NCBI GenBank assembly: GCA_022562835.1
Contig: JADFOM010000093.1
Span: forward strand, 1 to 8,377
DNA from: Acidobacteriota bacterium
GTDB lineage: Bacteria; Actinomycetota; Acidimicrobiia; Acidimicrobiales; SHLQ01
Length of the DNA stretch: 8,377 nt
Direction of reading: 5' to 3'
Of this stretch, positions 1 to 7,452 are shown one piece after another. How positions within the stretch are numbered: position 1 is the first letter of the stretch; every line of letters starts with the position of its first letter. The translations under genes were made by a program, and so were the position numbers. Below the pieces are notes generated by a model. That model saw only the letters and a list, made by a program, of their open reading frames with translations. It searched no databases and was not told the DNA's origin.

Positions 1-1631
1 AAATAGCCGGCGCTCGACCAGTACTTGTTTCTTCTGGCCGTCTCGATCGTGCCCTTCAACACCTGCGCCTGATGATGCCGCGTGGCCCGCGCCCAACTCG
101 CTAGCGAGTCATACGGCTCGATGGGTACAGCGGCCAGCTGCGTCTCGATGTCGAGCCCGAGTTCCTCGACCACGGCCTGCCACTGAAGTCTGGGCCAACG
201 GCCGGCCTGTACATCGGTGATGTCTGACACCCCGGGTGCCCCGAATCGCGTGACCAGCGCGGGAGAACGGGTCGCCACCTGGTCGATCAAGCCGCCGTCG
301 CGGAGCCGGTAGGGCCTCGGTGCCCCGGCGCCACGCGCGTCGACCTGCTTGGCGGTGGCAATGGGCCGGGTGCCATCGAGGCTCGACAGAACTCTGCGCA
401 GCGATCGATCGAGCCCTAGTCCGGTGAGGCGGCCTTCGGTCGTAGTCACGCCGCGTCGGGCATCGCTGCGAGGCGACCACACGATCACACTCGGACGGTG
501 CCCGAGCAGATCGACAGCCTCGCGGGCTTGACGCAGTGCCTGTGATTTCACGGCACGCGCGTAGCTGCCCTCGAGGGGAAGGTCCTGCCAAACGAGCATG
601 CCCGTGCGGTCGGCGTGATCGTAGAGCTCCGGCGCTGCGATGTGGGCATGCACGCTGATCGCGTCGAGGCCGGCGCTGCGAGCAAGGTCGACGTCTCTGC
701 GGATCTCCGCACGGCTTGTCTCGGCTGGTCGACCGCTGGTCGGGGCCAGGCAGGCGCCCTTCAGATACAGACGTTCACCGTTGATGATGACGTTGCCGTC
801 TTCGATGCTCACCGAGCGAAGCCCAATGGAGCGGTCCAACCCGTCACTCACGACGCCGTGTTCGTCCGAGACTTCGATTCGGAGGTCGTAGAGCGGCTGT
901 TCCCCGAGCCTGTGGGGCCACCACAGATCGGGCTCAGGGACGCTCACCGACCATTCGATCCGATTCTCGCCCGCCGCGAGCGCCTGCGGTCGCTCGTGGG
1001 TCTCGCCAGCGATTTTGGTAGTGATCATGACGTTGTGCGCATGGCGTGACTCGAGTACGAGGCGGAGATCGATCTCCGCCTCTGAGCGCGACGCCCGTCG
1101 ACAGAGCACTCGTGAGTGCAGGATGCTCACCGGCCCTGTGAACTTCAAGGCTGGAGATCGCCAGATGCCACCAGGGTTGGCCTTGAGGGGAAAGAAATCG
1201 CCGTACTGGTAGCAGCCGGTTAGGGCATGTTTGCGGTCTGGGTCACCGATCTTGTTCGAGATTACGTCGATTACGAGTTGGTGGTCGTTGCCGTCGGCGA
1301 CGACGTCGGTCACGTCGAAGCGATGAGCGAAGAAATATCCCTCCGTATCTCCGACGTACTCACCGTCGATCCAGACGTCGCCCTGATTGAATATTCCGTC
1401 TAGGACGAGCCAGCACCGTTCGGTGGGTGAAGCGTCTGTTGGTGCCATTTGATGGCGGTAGGACACCGCGCCTGAGTGCTCGGCGAAGGTGTCGCTCGAC
1501 TGCCAGTGGCCCGGTACCCGTGCCGGCTCCCACACAGCAGTGTCGAGCTGTTCGTGGTCGCGATGGAGATGGTCGGTGGCCAGAGCGGCCTCCCAGGCTC
1601 CCTCTAGCGCCCGAGTACGCGGGAGTTGCAT
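1..1631 (-). CDS. Glycoside hydrolase family 2-like protein, catalytic glutamates missing (probable pseudoglycosidase; C-terminus beyond the window)
   Basis: The reading frame is open from ATG at 1631 to the left edge (543 codons, no stop). Visible domains: a GH2 sugar-binding jelly roll (about residues 10-165, with GDVWIDGEYVG at 84-94 and GGIWRSP at 154-160), an Ig-like sandwich (about 170-265, with LWWPHRLGEQPLYDL at 236-250) and a TIM barrel from about 270 (LYLKGA 288-293, ELYDHAD 335-341, LVWQDLP 346-352). The barrel most resembles actinobacterial beta-mannosidase/galactosidase-like GH2 proteins. Key active-site positions have changed. The HPSVIxWxxxNE acid/base motif reads VIVWSPRSD, so Asn-Glu is Ser389-Asp390 (bases 462-467). 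The nucleophile motif TEFG reads TRFG, giving Arg462 (bases 246-248). The usual substrate Arg after the third barrel strand is Ser326. There is no frameshift, so the frame appears maintained. Hydrolysis is unlikely by family knowledge; carbohydrate binding or a scaffold role is inference. The ATG lacks a strong ribosome site; no better in-frame start was found upstream. Confidence 0.85.
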   Translation of the reverse strand, partial: MQLPRTRALEGAWEAALATDHLHRDHEQLDTAVWEPARVPGHWQSSDTFAEHSGAVSYRHQMAPTDASPTERCWLVLDGIFNQGDVWIDGEYVGDTEGYFFAHRFDVTDVVADGNDHQLVIDVISNKIGDPDRKHALTGCYQYGDFFPLKANPGGIWRSPALKFTGPVSILHSRVLCRRASRSEAEIDLRLVLESRHAHNVMITTKIAGETHERPQALAAGENRIEWSVSVPEPDLWWPHRLGEQPLYDLRIEVSDEHGVVSDGLDRSIGLRSVSIEDGNVIINGERLYLKGACLAPTSGRPAETSRAEIRRDVDLARSAGLDAISVHAHIAAPELYDHADRTGMLVWQDLPLEGSYARAVKSQALRQAREAVDLLGHRPSVIVWSPRSDARRGVTTTEGRLTGLGLDRSLRRVLSSLDGTRPIATAKQVDARGAGAPRPYRLRDGGLIDQVATRSPALVTRFGAPGVSDITDVQAGRWPRLQWQAVVEELGLDIETQLAAVPIEPYDSLASWARATRHHQAQVLKGTIETARRNKYWSSAGY

Positions 1632-1642
1632 CCACCGACCGT

Positions 1643-1656
1643 ACCTTGTCCAAGGT
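1643..1656. promoter_or_regulatory. Perfect 14-bp palindrome, candidate operator upstream of the GH2-like gene
   Basis: ACCTTGTCCAAGGT has two perfect 6-base arms around a 2-base centre. It lies 11 bases upstream of the GH2-like ATG and 41 bases upstream of the GTG of the divergent c-di-GMP gene. A dyad this close to a sugar-related gene resembles the operators of LacI-type or ROK-type repressors, but no regulator is encoded in the window and its exact sequence matches no consensus I know. The palindrome is seen; its function is inference. Confidence 0.35.
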
Positions 1657-1715
1657 TTGGTGAATGGATTCGACCCACCTTGAATAGACCCGAATAAGTG
1701 GTAAACCCGGCCTTG
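1644..1715 (+). repeat. Three phased CCTTG direct repeats in the divergent promoter region
   Basis: CCTTG begins at 1644, 1678 and 1711, a spacing of 34 and 33 bp, about three helical turns each. The second and third copies extend to CCTTGAAT and again share CCG at the end of a 15-base alignment. The first copy is the left arm of the 14-bp palindrome. This could be a set of regulator sites on one DNA face, or chance, since the unit is short. If it is regulatory, the third copy would favour the downstream ATG (1737) as start of the c-di-GMP gene. Confidence 0.25.
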
Positions 1716-4361
1716 AATCTGGCCGATAGCACCAACATGGCGATAGAGGCCCAAACCGCGCAACGAAACGAGCTCGACGACATCACTGATGCCGATGTGG
1801 CCTCGCGTCTGTCTACTCCGCGCACACAATCGGATACATCTGACCTCGCGAGCGTGTTGTTCGACGTCGCCCAGTCATTCGTCGACGTCGCCTCGACAGA
1901 AACGTTGAACGTTATCAACCGGGCGTTGGGGCGAATTTGTGCGCCTGCCGGTGCTGAGTTTGCAAGTCTTTTCAACATCTCGGTCGAGAAGGATTCAATC
2001 GTCGAGATTGCCCATTGGGACATTGAGGACGAGGGAGATATCCCACCTCCGATCGTGCGCCAGCTCAGCAAGCTGGCTGAACCCGTAGCCACCCTGCACG
2101 AGTTCGGAGTGATCCGTCTCGAAGAGTTGCCAATGATCGACCACGAGTACGTCGACGAACTGTCGATGTTCTCAGCGCGCAGCGTGTTGGTCATCCCACT
2201 CGACGTAGCCGGTGAGGCAACAGTGATGATCGTCGGCTCGCGGACTCGGTCGGTCACCTGGGTCGACAGCTACGTCGATTTCGCACAGGCCTTCGGAAGC
2301 CTTGTCGAGCGGGTCCTTCTTCGATTGCGTCGAGACACTCGGATCAATCAGGTCTTCGAGCACGGCCCCCTAGCCACCTTGGCCGAGGACTGGTCTGGCC
2401 GCATCGTCGATGCCAACCCTGCATACCTGACCCTTGTCGGAGTTGAACGTGGGGCTACCGAAATGCCATCGATCGCGGACCTCGCCCATCCAGATGACCG
2501 CTCGATCATCAGTGAAGCGGTCGAGGCGGTTCGAGACGATGGGCAAGCCCGGTCATACAAGGCGCGCGTTCTGCTCGCGGACGGTTTGACACGATGGGTG
2601 CGCGTTCACTGCGCGGTCGTTACCGATCCTGTGACCGCCGCCGTCACGGTGGTCTCGGTGGTCGAGGACGTCACCGAGCTACACCGACAGGGTGAGGAAC
2701 TCGCACGCAGCGAGGAGCGGTTTCGTGGTGCGGTCGAGGCGATGCCGGCTCTGATCGTACGTCTGGATCTCGATGGGGTTGTGCAGATGTGTAGCCCTGA
2801 GATCTCTCGCATGAGTCCGGTGACACCCGAAGATCTGATTGGCGAGAGTCTCGCGGACCTGATGGGGATTAGCCTCGGCCAAGACTCAGCAGTTTTCCAG
2901 CGAAAAATCACAGAGGTTATCGAGACGGGCGAACGAATCGACGTCGAACTGTCGATCAGCACGGCCCAAGGCGTCATGAGACTTGACGCCAGGGCGGTGC
3001 CTGAGTTCGACGAGAACGGAGAAGTTGGGTCCGTGCTCGTGATGGCACTTGATGTTACCGAACAAACGCACCTCGCTGCGGAACTCGCGCACGCTGCCAC
3101 CCATGACACCCTGACCGGAATCGCCTGCCGATCGGTACTTGCCTCCGAACTCGAAACACATCTGAGTGGTCCGACAGACAAGCCGCCGACGCTGTTGTTC
3201 ATCGATCTGGATTACTTCAAGGTCATCAACGATTCGATGGGCCACAACATCGGTGACGAGGTGCTGCGGGTTGTCGCGAAACGTATCGAATCACATGTGC
3301 GGCCAGGCGATCGGGCGGCGCGTCTCGGCGGTGACGAGTTCGCCGTCTTGTCGCCGGGGCTGTCAGCCTCAGAGGCACTGGTGATGGCTGACCGGCTACG
3401 GACTGCGATCGAGGCGCCTATCGTTCTCGAAGGCGCAACCGTTCGTCAAACGGTGAGCATCGGGGTTGCCTGCGCTGATGTGTCCTGTGACAGTGAGGCG
3501 CTCCTGCACCGCGCCGATCAGGCCATGTATGCGGCAAAGACCAAGGGTCGGAATCGCTGCGAGGTGTTCGACGAGGGACTCCTCGGAGAGATGAATCGAC
3601 GCAGTGCGTTGGAAAGAGAATTGTTCAACGCGGTGGAGCGCAACGAAATGACAATGCACTTCCAACCCGAGGTGCGTCTCCGGGACGGGCACATCCTTGG
3701 CGTCGAGGCACTGCTTCGCTGGGATCATCCACGACGAGGGATCATCGACGCTGAGGAGTTCATCGGGGTCGCTGAGGCCAGCGGAATGATGCACGAGATC
3801 GGGCGTTTCGTCATCGAGGAATCGATCGCCCGTCACGCCGAAATCGCAGCCGCGCTCGGCCGCGACGACCTCGGTCTGCGCACCAACCTCTCCGCGCCGC
3901 AGTTCGTTGGCGAGAACACGGTGGACCTGGTTCGTGACTCGGTCGAGGCTGCTGGACTCGACCCTTCGCTTGTGTGCCTCGAGATGACCGAATCGGTTGT
4001 TATGACCGATCCTGCCCTGGCGATGGTCTCGCTTGAGCGACTTCGTCGCCTCGGGATCCAGCTCGCGATCGATGACTTCGGCGTGGGTTACTCATCCTTG
4101 GCGAATCTTCGTACCTATCCGTTCGACTGGATCAAGATAGATAAGTCATTTGTTGCCGATGTGCACCGCGACAACGACTGCGCCGCGATCGTCGAAGCGG
4201 TGGTGAAAATGGCCGCTGCAATGGATCTCGGCGTAGTGGCCGAGGGAGTCGAACACGAGGCTCAGGCACGAGTATTGCTCGACATCGATGTCACAAGGGC
4301 CCAGGGGTTACTCTTCTCGAAAGCGCTTCCGAAGGACGAGCTGATCGAGCGCTATCGCTGA
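1698..4361 (+). CDS. GAF-PAS-PAS-GGDEF-EAL cyclic-di-GMP synthase/phosphodiesterase
   Basis: This 887-residue protein has no membrane segment or signal peptide, so it is a cytosolic c-di-GMP enzyme. In order: GAF-like sensor (about 50-210), PAS (about 214-330, ending VVEDVTELH), PAS (about 337-457, ending LDVTEQ), GGDEF (about 460-625) and EAL (about 635-885). The cyclase half has DTLTG at 470-474, metal Asp503, guanine contacts Asn511 and Asp520, GGDEF at 544-548, and an RPGD inhibitory site at 535-538, five residues before GGDEF. The phosphodiesterase half keeps every catalytic residue: Glu670 (EAL), Asn730, Glu762 and Glu765 (LEMTES), Asp792-Asp793, Lys813, Glu849 and Gln869. Both activities are therefore possible; the net direction cannot be read from sequence. 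Oddities: the usual LTGLxNR reads LTGIACR, and loop 6 reads DDFGVGYSS rather than DDFGTGYSS. The GTG at 1698 directly follows an in-frame TAA; ATG at 1737 (residue 14) is an equally possible start, neither with a clear ribosome site. The GAF and PAS ligands are unknown. Confidence 0.95.
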   Translation: MVNPALNLADSTNMAIEAQTAQRNELDDITDADVASRLSTPRTQSDTSDLASVLFDVAQSFVDVASTETLNVINRALGRICAPAGAEFASLFNISVEKDSIVEIAHWDIEDEGDIPPPIVRQLSKLAEPVATLHEFGVIRLEELPMIDHEYVDELSMFSARSVLVIPLDVAGEATVMIVGSRTRSVTWVDSYVDFAQAFGSLVERVLLRLRRDTRINQVFEHGPLATLAEDWSGRIVDANPAYLTLVGVERGATEMPSIADLAHPDDRSIISEAVEAVRDDGQARSYKARVLLADGLTRWVRVHCAVVTDPVTAAVTVVSVVEDVTELHRQGEELARSEERFRGAVEAMPALIVRLDLDGVVQMCSPEISRMSPVTPEDLIGESLADLMGISLGQDSAVFQRKITEVIETGERIDVELSISTAQGVMRLDARAVPEFDENGEVGSVLVMALDVTEQTHLAAELAHAATHDTLTGIACRSVLASELETHLSGPTDKPPTLLFIDLDYFKVINDSMGHNIGDEVLRVVAKRIESHVRPGDRAARLGGDEFAVLSPGLSASEALVMADRLRTAIEAPIVLEGATVRQTVSIGVACADVSCDSEALLHRADQAMYAAKTKGRNRCEVFDEGLLGEMNRRSALERELFNAVERNEMTMHFQPEVRLRDGHILGVEALLRWDHPRRGIIDAEEFIGVAEASGMMHEIGRFVIEESIARHAEIAAALGRDDLGLRTNLSAPQFVGENTVDLVRDSVEAAGLDPSLVCLEMTESVVMTDPALAMVSLERLRRLGIQLAIDDFGVGYSSLANLRTYPFDWIKIDKSFVADVHRDNDCAAIVEAVVKMAAAMDLGVVAEGVEHEAQARVLLDIDVTRAQGLLFSKALPKDELIERYR

Positions 4362-4392
4362 TCCGGTGGGCATCGGTAGGAGCCTTGGCGGT

Positions 4393-4396
4393 AGGG
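4393..4396 (+). promoter_or_regulatory. Probable ribosome binding site of the AAA ATPase gene
   Basis: AGGG lies 7 bases before the ATG at 4404, inside the 42-base gap after the c-di-GMP gene. It supports that ATG. A stronger AGGAG at 4378-4382 is 21 bases from the ATG, which is too far for this start. No hairpin resembling a terminator is visible in the gap, so read-through from the upstream gene is likely. Confidence 0.4.
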
Positions 4397-4403
4397 TCCT
4401 CAA

Positions 4404-5816
4404 ATGGCTGAGAAACCCGTAACGCTCGGAGAACTACGTAAGACCGGTTGGGTATCGCGTCCGGTAAAAGAGGAACTCCGGTTGAACGCAATCGCCAAGG
4501 TGCGTTCGTCCGAGCCAATGGTCACTGAGGTGCTCGGTTACGAGAACACCGTCATGCCGCAGCTCGAGACCGCCTTGCTCGCCGGGCACGACATCATTTT
4601 TCTTGGTGAGCGCGGGCAGGCCAAGACCCGCATTATCCGTTCGCTGACGGGTTTGTTGGATGAGTGGATGCCTATTGTTGCCGGCTCGGAGATCAACGAC
4701 GATCCCTACGCTCCAGTCTCCCGCCACGCGCGGGATCTAGTCGAAGCCGAGGGTGAGAACACCCCAATCCAATGGGTCCACCGAGATCAGCGTTTCGGTG
4801 AGAAGTTGGCAACTCCCGATACTTCGATCGCTGACCTCATCGGTGAGGTCGATCCCATCAAGGTCGCCGAGGGGCGTTACCTCTCGGATGAACTGACTCT
4901 CCACTACGGCCTGGTTCCCCGAACGAACCGCGGAATCTTTGCGATCAACGAACTCCCGGACCTCGCCGAACGTATCCAAGTCGGCTTGCTCAATGTCCTA
5001 GAGGAACGCGACATCCAGGTCCGCGGCTACAAGATTCGCCTGCCGCTCGACTTGATGCTCGTGGCTTCTGCCAATCCCGAGGACTACACGAATCGGGGTC
5101 GGATCATCACGCCGCTGAAGGATCGATTCGGTTCTCAGATCCGCACGCACTATCCGCTCGAGGTCGATGTAGAGATGGACATCATCGAGCAGGAGGCCAT
5201 CGTCCCCTCGGTCGATGGGCTCGATGTTGTCATTCCGAATTTCATGGTCGAGATCATCGCCACCCTGTCGCATCTCGCCCGCCAAAGTTCGCAGGTCAAC
5301 CAGAGCTCAGGCGTTTCCGTGCGGATGTCGGTCAGCAATACCGAAGCGGTCGTAGCGTCAGCGTTGCGGCGATCGTTGCGGCTTGAGGAAACCACGATCG
5401 TGCCGCGCGTGGGAGATCTTTCCGCTCTGGTTGCGACGACTGCGGGCAAGATCGAGTTCGAGACGCTCGAGGAAGGTCACGAGGCCGAGCTTCTGGATCA
5501 TCTCGTGTCGTCGGCTGTGCACGGCGTATTTCGCGAGCTTGTGCCCGCTGAGCTCTACGCGCCGGTAGTCGATGCGTTCGAAGAGGGCGTAGTGGCTAAG
5601 ACCGGAGACGACATCACCGTCGATGCCGCTCAGATGCTCGTGTCGGAGATCCCAGCGCTGTCAGCACCGGTGCAGGCGGTTTTGGGCGACGAAGAGGGCG
5701 AGCCGAGCGCCGCGATGGTGGCGTCGGCCGTCGAGTTCGTACTCGAGGGACTACACCTCGCCAAGCGCTTGAACAAGGAGTCGTCCGGCGGACGCACGCA
5801 GTACCATTCGCGCTGA
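4404..5816 (+). CDS. MoxR/Mg-chelatase (ChlI)-like AAA+ ATPase, Rv0958-type
   Basis: This 470-residue soluble ATPase has Walker A GERGQAKT at 68-75, a Walker B region GIFAINELPDL at 177-187 (Asn-Glu instead of the usual Asp-Glu), sensor 1 ASANPEDYTN at 221-230, an arginine-finger region TPLKDRFG at 236-243, and a sensor 2 motif GVSVR with Arg307. The ADLIGEVDPIKVAEGR block (143-158) and NELPDLAER are typical of the 'magnesium chelatase' proteins exemplified by M. tuberculosis Rv0958. The length agrees with that family. The chelatase name is by homology only; no chlorophyll genes are present and the cellular substrate is unknown. MoxR-type ATPases usually remodel or insert cofactors into partners with a von Willebrand A (VWA) domain, and Rv0958 has such a gene beside it. 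Here no VWA gene follows: the next gene is convergent, 30 bp away. It starts 42 bp after the c-di-GMP gene on the same strand, so a shared transcript is likely. Confidence 0.9.
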   Translation: MAEKPVTLGELRKTGWVSRPVKEELRLNAIAKVRSSEPMVTEVLGYENTVMPQLETALLAGHDIIFLGERGQAKTRIIRSLTGLLDEWMPIVAGSEINDDPYAPVSRHARDLVEAEGENTPIQWVHRDQRFGEKLATPDTSIADLIGEVDPIKVAEGRYLSDELTLHYGLVPRTNRGIFAINELPDLAERIQVGLLNVLEERDIQVRGYKIRLPLDLMLVASANPEDYTNRGRIITPLKDRFGSQIRTHYPLEVDVEMDIIEQEAIVPSVDGLDVVIPNFMVEIIATLSHLARQSSQVNQSSGVSVRMSVSNTEAVVASALRRSLRLEETTIVPRVGDLSALVATTAGKIEFETLEEGHEAELLDHLVSSAVHGVFRELVPAELYAPVVDAFEEGVVAKTGDDITVDAAQMLVSEIPALSAPVQAVLGDEEGEPSAAMVASAVEFVLEGLHLAKRLNKESSGGRTQYHSR

Positions 5817-5846
5817 CCTATCCGAACGATGCGAGCACGCTGGCCG

Positions 5847-7403
5847 CTAGCCCTCGGATTCACCGCCGCGAGCGTCTGTGCTGAACGTCTGAGGGTCGTA
5901 GAGATCGGGTCGAGGTTCACCGGTTGCGCTGAGAATTCCCGCGAGTCCCTTGTGGGTCCGGAAGAGTGCATGGTCGACCAGCAAGTAGTCGCCGGGCACG
6001 TCGACGGTGAACTCGACGGCCACCGCCCCGCCTGCCGGGATCAGCGTTGTCTGCACGTTCGTGTTCACCAAATCGAACGAGCCCTCCACGTACACCTTGT
6101 CGAGGATCTCGCCGATGACGTGGAAACTTGAGACGAGGTTCGGGCCAGCGTTGCCGACATAGAGCCGGACCGTGTCGCCTGCCTCGATGGAACCGTCCGC
6201 CCCCAGCGCTCCGGGCCCTGTCAGCGCTCCGGGTTTGCCGTTGAATACCATGAAGGTCGGATCTTCCGAACGGGCATAGGAGCCTGAGAACTCGAGGTGG
6301 CCGACGCCGTCTAGATCGTCGATGTGTTCGGTGCCGCCGGCTTCGGTGTAGAACTCGCTCTGCATCACGTAGAACTCGTGATCCACCGGCGGAAGCCCCT
6401 CCTCCGGTTCTACGACGATGAGTCCATACATCCCGTGCGAGAGATGCGTGGGAACGTCGGGGAAGGCACAGTGGTACAAGAACACACCTGGTTTGGTTAG
6501 CTGTACCTTCAGGTTCGAGGTGGCTCCGGGTGAGGCATCGAGAGCAACAGCACCGCCTCCCGGCCCCGTCACCGCGTGGAAGTCGACGTTGTGGGGAATA
6601 TGACTGTCCTCGGGATTGTGCAACGAGAAATCGAGACGATCGCCAACCCTTGCCCGAATCATTGACCCGGGGATCGCGCCGTCAAAGGTCCAGAAGTCCA
6701 TCGTCGTGCCTTCGAGCATCTCGGCAGTCCCTTCGACGATGCTGAAGTGTGCCTCGATGTCGATAGGTCCGTTTCGTTCGACCGGTTTCGACGCCACGCC
6801 GTCCTCGTAGAGGGTGTAGTCGGCGGAGTCGGGCATCGATGTGGCGGCGAGCGAGATGTCATCGATCGTCACCTCGTGAGCATCTTCGGCCTCGAATCCA
6901 CGGCCGGCGACGCTTGTAGTCTCGCCGCCCGTGACGACGATCTCGAACTCCATTCCTGCCTCTCGGTGACCCGCTACCGTGCACCAAGCGATCGCTGACT
7001 CGTCGAACGTTCCCAGGCTGACCGTCTCTGACTGACCCGGATCCAACAACGCCGATCCGGTGTCGCCATTGGCTTTGAGGTCGTGAGGCATCAAGCCGTC
7101 GTTTGTGACGTTGACGACCACCTCTGTGCCAGCGGGAACCTCGATGAAGCTGGGCTCATACGAGAATTCGGTCATCGAAACGTCAACCGTTACCGTTCCG
7201 CCAGCGCTTGTCGGCTCTGTACCATCGCCCGCCTCATCGATCGCGCGCATTGCGAACGCGATGCCCGTGAAACTCACGACCAAGGCCACCGCCGCAATTG
7301 CTATTGCGATCGCTGACCATCCAGACGAGCCGGAATTGACGGCATCTGATTCTTGTTCTGAGTCGGCGTCATCGGTTGTTGAGCGTTCGGAAACATCGTC
7401 CAT
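5847..7403 (-). CDS. nirK: Copper nitrite reductase, membrane-anchored, with fused N-terminal cupredoxin domain
   Basis: This enzyme reduces nitrite to nitric oxide outside the cytoplasmic membrane. Its 518 residues contain an acidic tail (1-28), one membrane helix (about 29-52), a plastocyanin-like domain (about 70-158), a linker, and two NirK cupredoxin domains (about 216-335 and 340-495). The extra domain has a complete type 1 copper set: His107, Cys141, His146, Met151. The NirK core has type 1 ligands His271, Cys312, His320, Met325; type 2 ligands His276, His311, His478; and catalytic Asp274 and His428. The spacing (Cys+8 to His, +5 to Met) and blocks such as PHNVDFHAVTG and GPNLVSSFHVIGEI match Neisseria AniA closely. 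The fused cupredoxin probably passes electrons to the core, as proposed for cupredoxin-NirK fusions such as that of Hyphomicrobium. The acidic tail does not follow the positive-inside rule well. ATG at 7403 is the only start that retains the anchor; its ribosome site is weak. No NO reductase, chaperone or nitrite-responsive regulator is in view. Confidence 0.95.
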   Translation of the reverse strand: MDDVSERSTTDDADSEQESDAVNSGSSGWSAIAIAIAAVALVVSFTGIAFAMRAIDEAGDGTEPTSAGGTVTVDVSMTEFSYEPSFIEVPAGTEVVVNVTNDGLMPHDLKANGDTGSALLDPGQSETVSLGTFDESAIAWCTVAGHREAGMEFEIVVTGGETTSVAGRGFEAEDAHEVTIDDISLAATSMPDSADYTLYEDGVASKPVERNGPIDIEAHFSIVEGTAEMLEGTTMDFWTFDGAIPGSMIRARVGDRLDFSLHNPEDSHIPHNVDFHAVTGPGGGAVALDASPGATSNLKVQLTKPGVFLYHCAFPDVPTHLSHGMYGLIVVEPEEGLPPVDHEFYVMQSEFYTEAGGTEHIDDLDGVGHLEFSGSYARSEDPTFMVFNGKPGALTGPGALGADGSIEAGDTVRLYVGNAGPNLVSSFHVIGEILDKVYVEGSFDLVNTNVQTTLIPAGGAVAVEFTVDVPGDYLLVDHALFRTHKGLAGILSATGEPRPDLYDPQTFSTDARGGESEG

Positions 7404-7412
7404 GGTCCAATC

Positions 7413-7438
7413 ATCGACCTATGGGTGGTTCCGTCGAT
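7413..7438. promoter_or_regulatory. Inverted repeat ATCGAC-N14-GTCGAT upstream of nirK
   Basis: Two 6-base arms, ATCGAC (7413-7418) and GTCGAT (7433-7438), are separated by 14 bases. They lie 10 to 35 bases upstream of the nirK ATG, in the 49-base gap after the GH1-like gene. It could be an operator or a small hairpin in the leader. GTCGAT-type words are common in this genome, so chance is a real possibility. It does not resemble the FNR/NNR site (TTGAT-N4-ATCAA). Confidence 0.2.
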
Positions 7439-7452
7439 AGTGCCCAAGGTCC

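Noticed and set aside
240..490. Frameshift or sequencing error explaining the missing GH2 catalytic residues
   Set aside because: Flanking residues stay in register on both sides of each substituted codon, so these are in-frame substitutions, not frame changes.
109..1049. Several open frames on both strands (for example 109-591 minus and 615-1049 plus) across the left end
   Set aside because: The GH2 frame runs uninterrupted through this whole region with clear family motifs; the others are shadows in alternative frames.
1604..2257. Long minus-strand open frame (217 codons) overlapping the start of the c-di-GMP gene
   Set aside because: Its product is rich in Ser, Thr, Arg and Ala with no recognisable domain, and it lies antisense to a convincing GAF domain. 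It is a codon-bias shadow.
2606..3202. Minus-strand open frame of 198 codons inside the c-di-GMP gene
   Set aside because: Low-complexity Ser/Thr/Arg composition, fully antisense to the PAS2 and GGDEF coding region.
4404..5816. True magnesium chelatase subunit of chlorophyll or cobalamin synthesis
   Set aside because: No chlorophyll or cobalamin genes nearby, and the sequence pattern matches the Rv0958-type MoxR-like group of unknown substrate rather than BchI/ChlI proper.
5817..5846. Bidirectional terminator between the convergent AAA and nirK genes
   Set aside because: The 30-base gap holds only very short complementary arms (about GGC/GCC) and no T-run; nothing convincing.
5847..7403. 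Laccase or generic multicopper oxidase call
   Set aside because: The NirK-specific Asp274, His428 and three-His type 2 site are present, and the four-motif trinuclear cluster of laccases is not.
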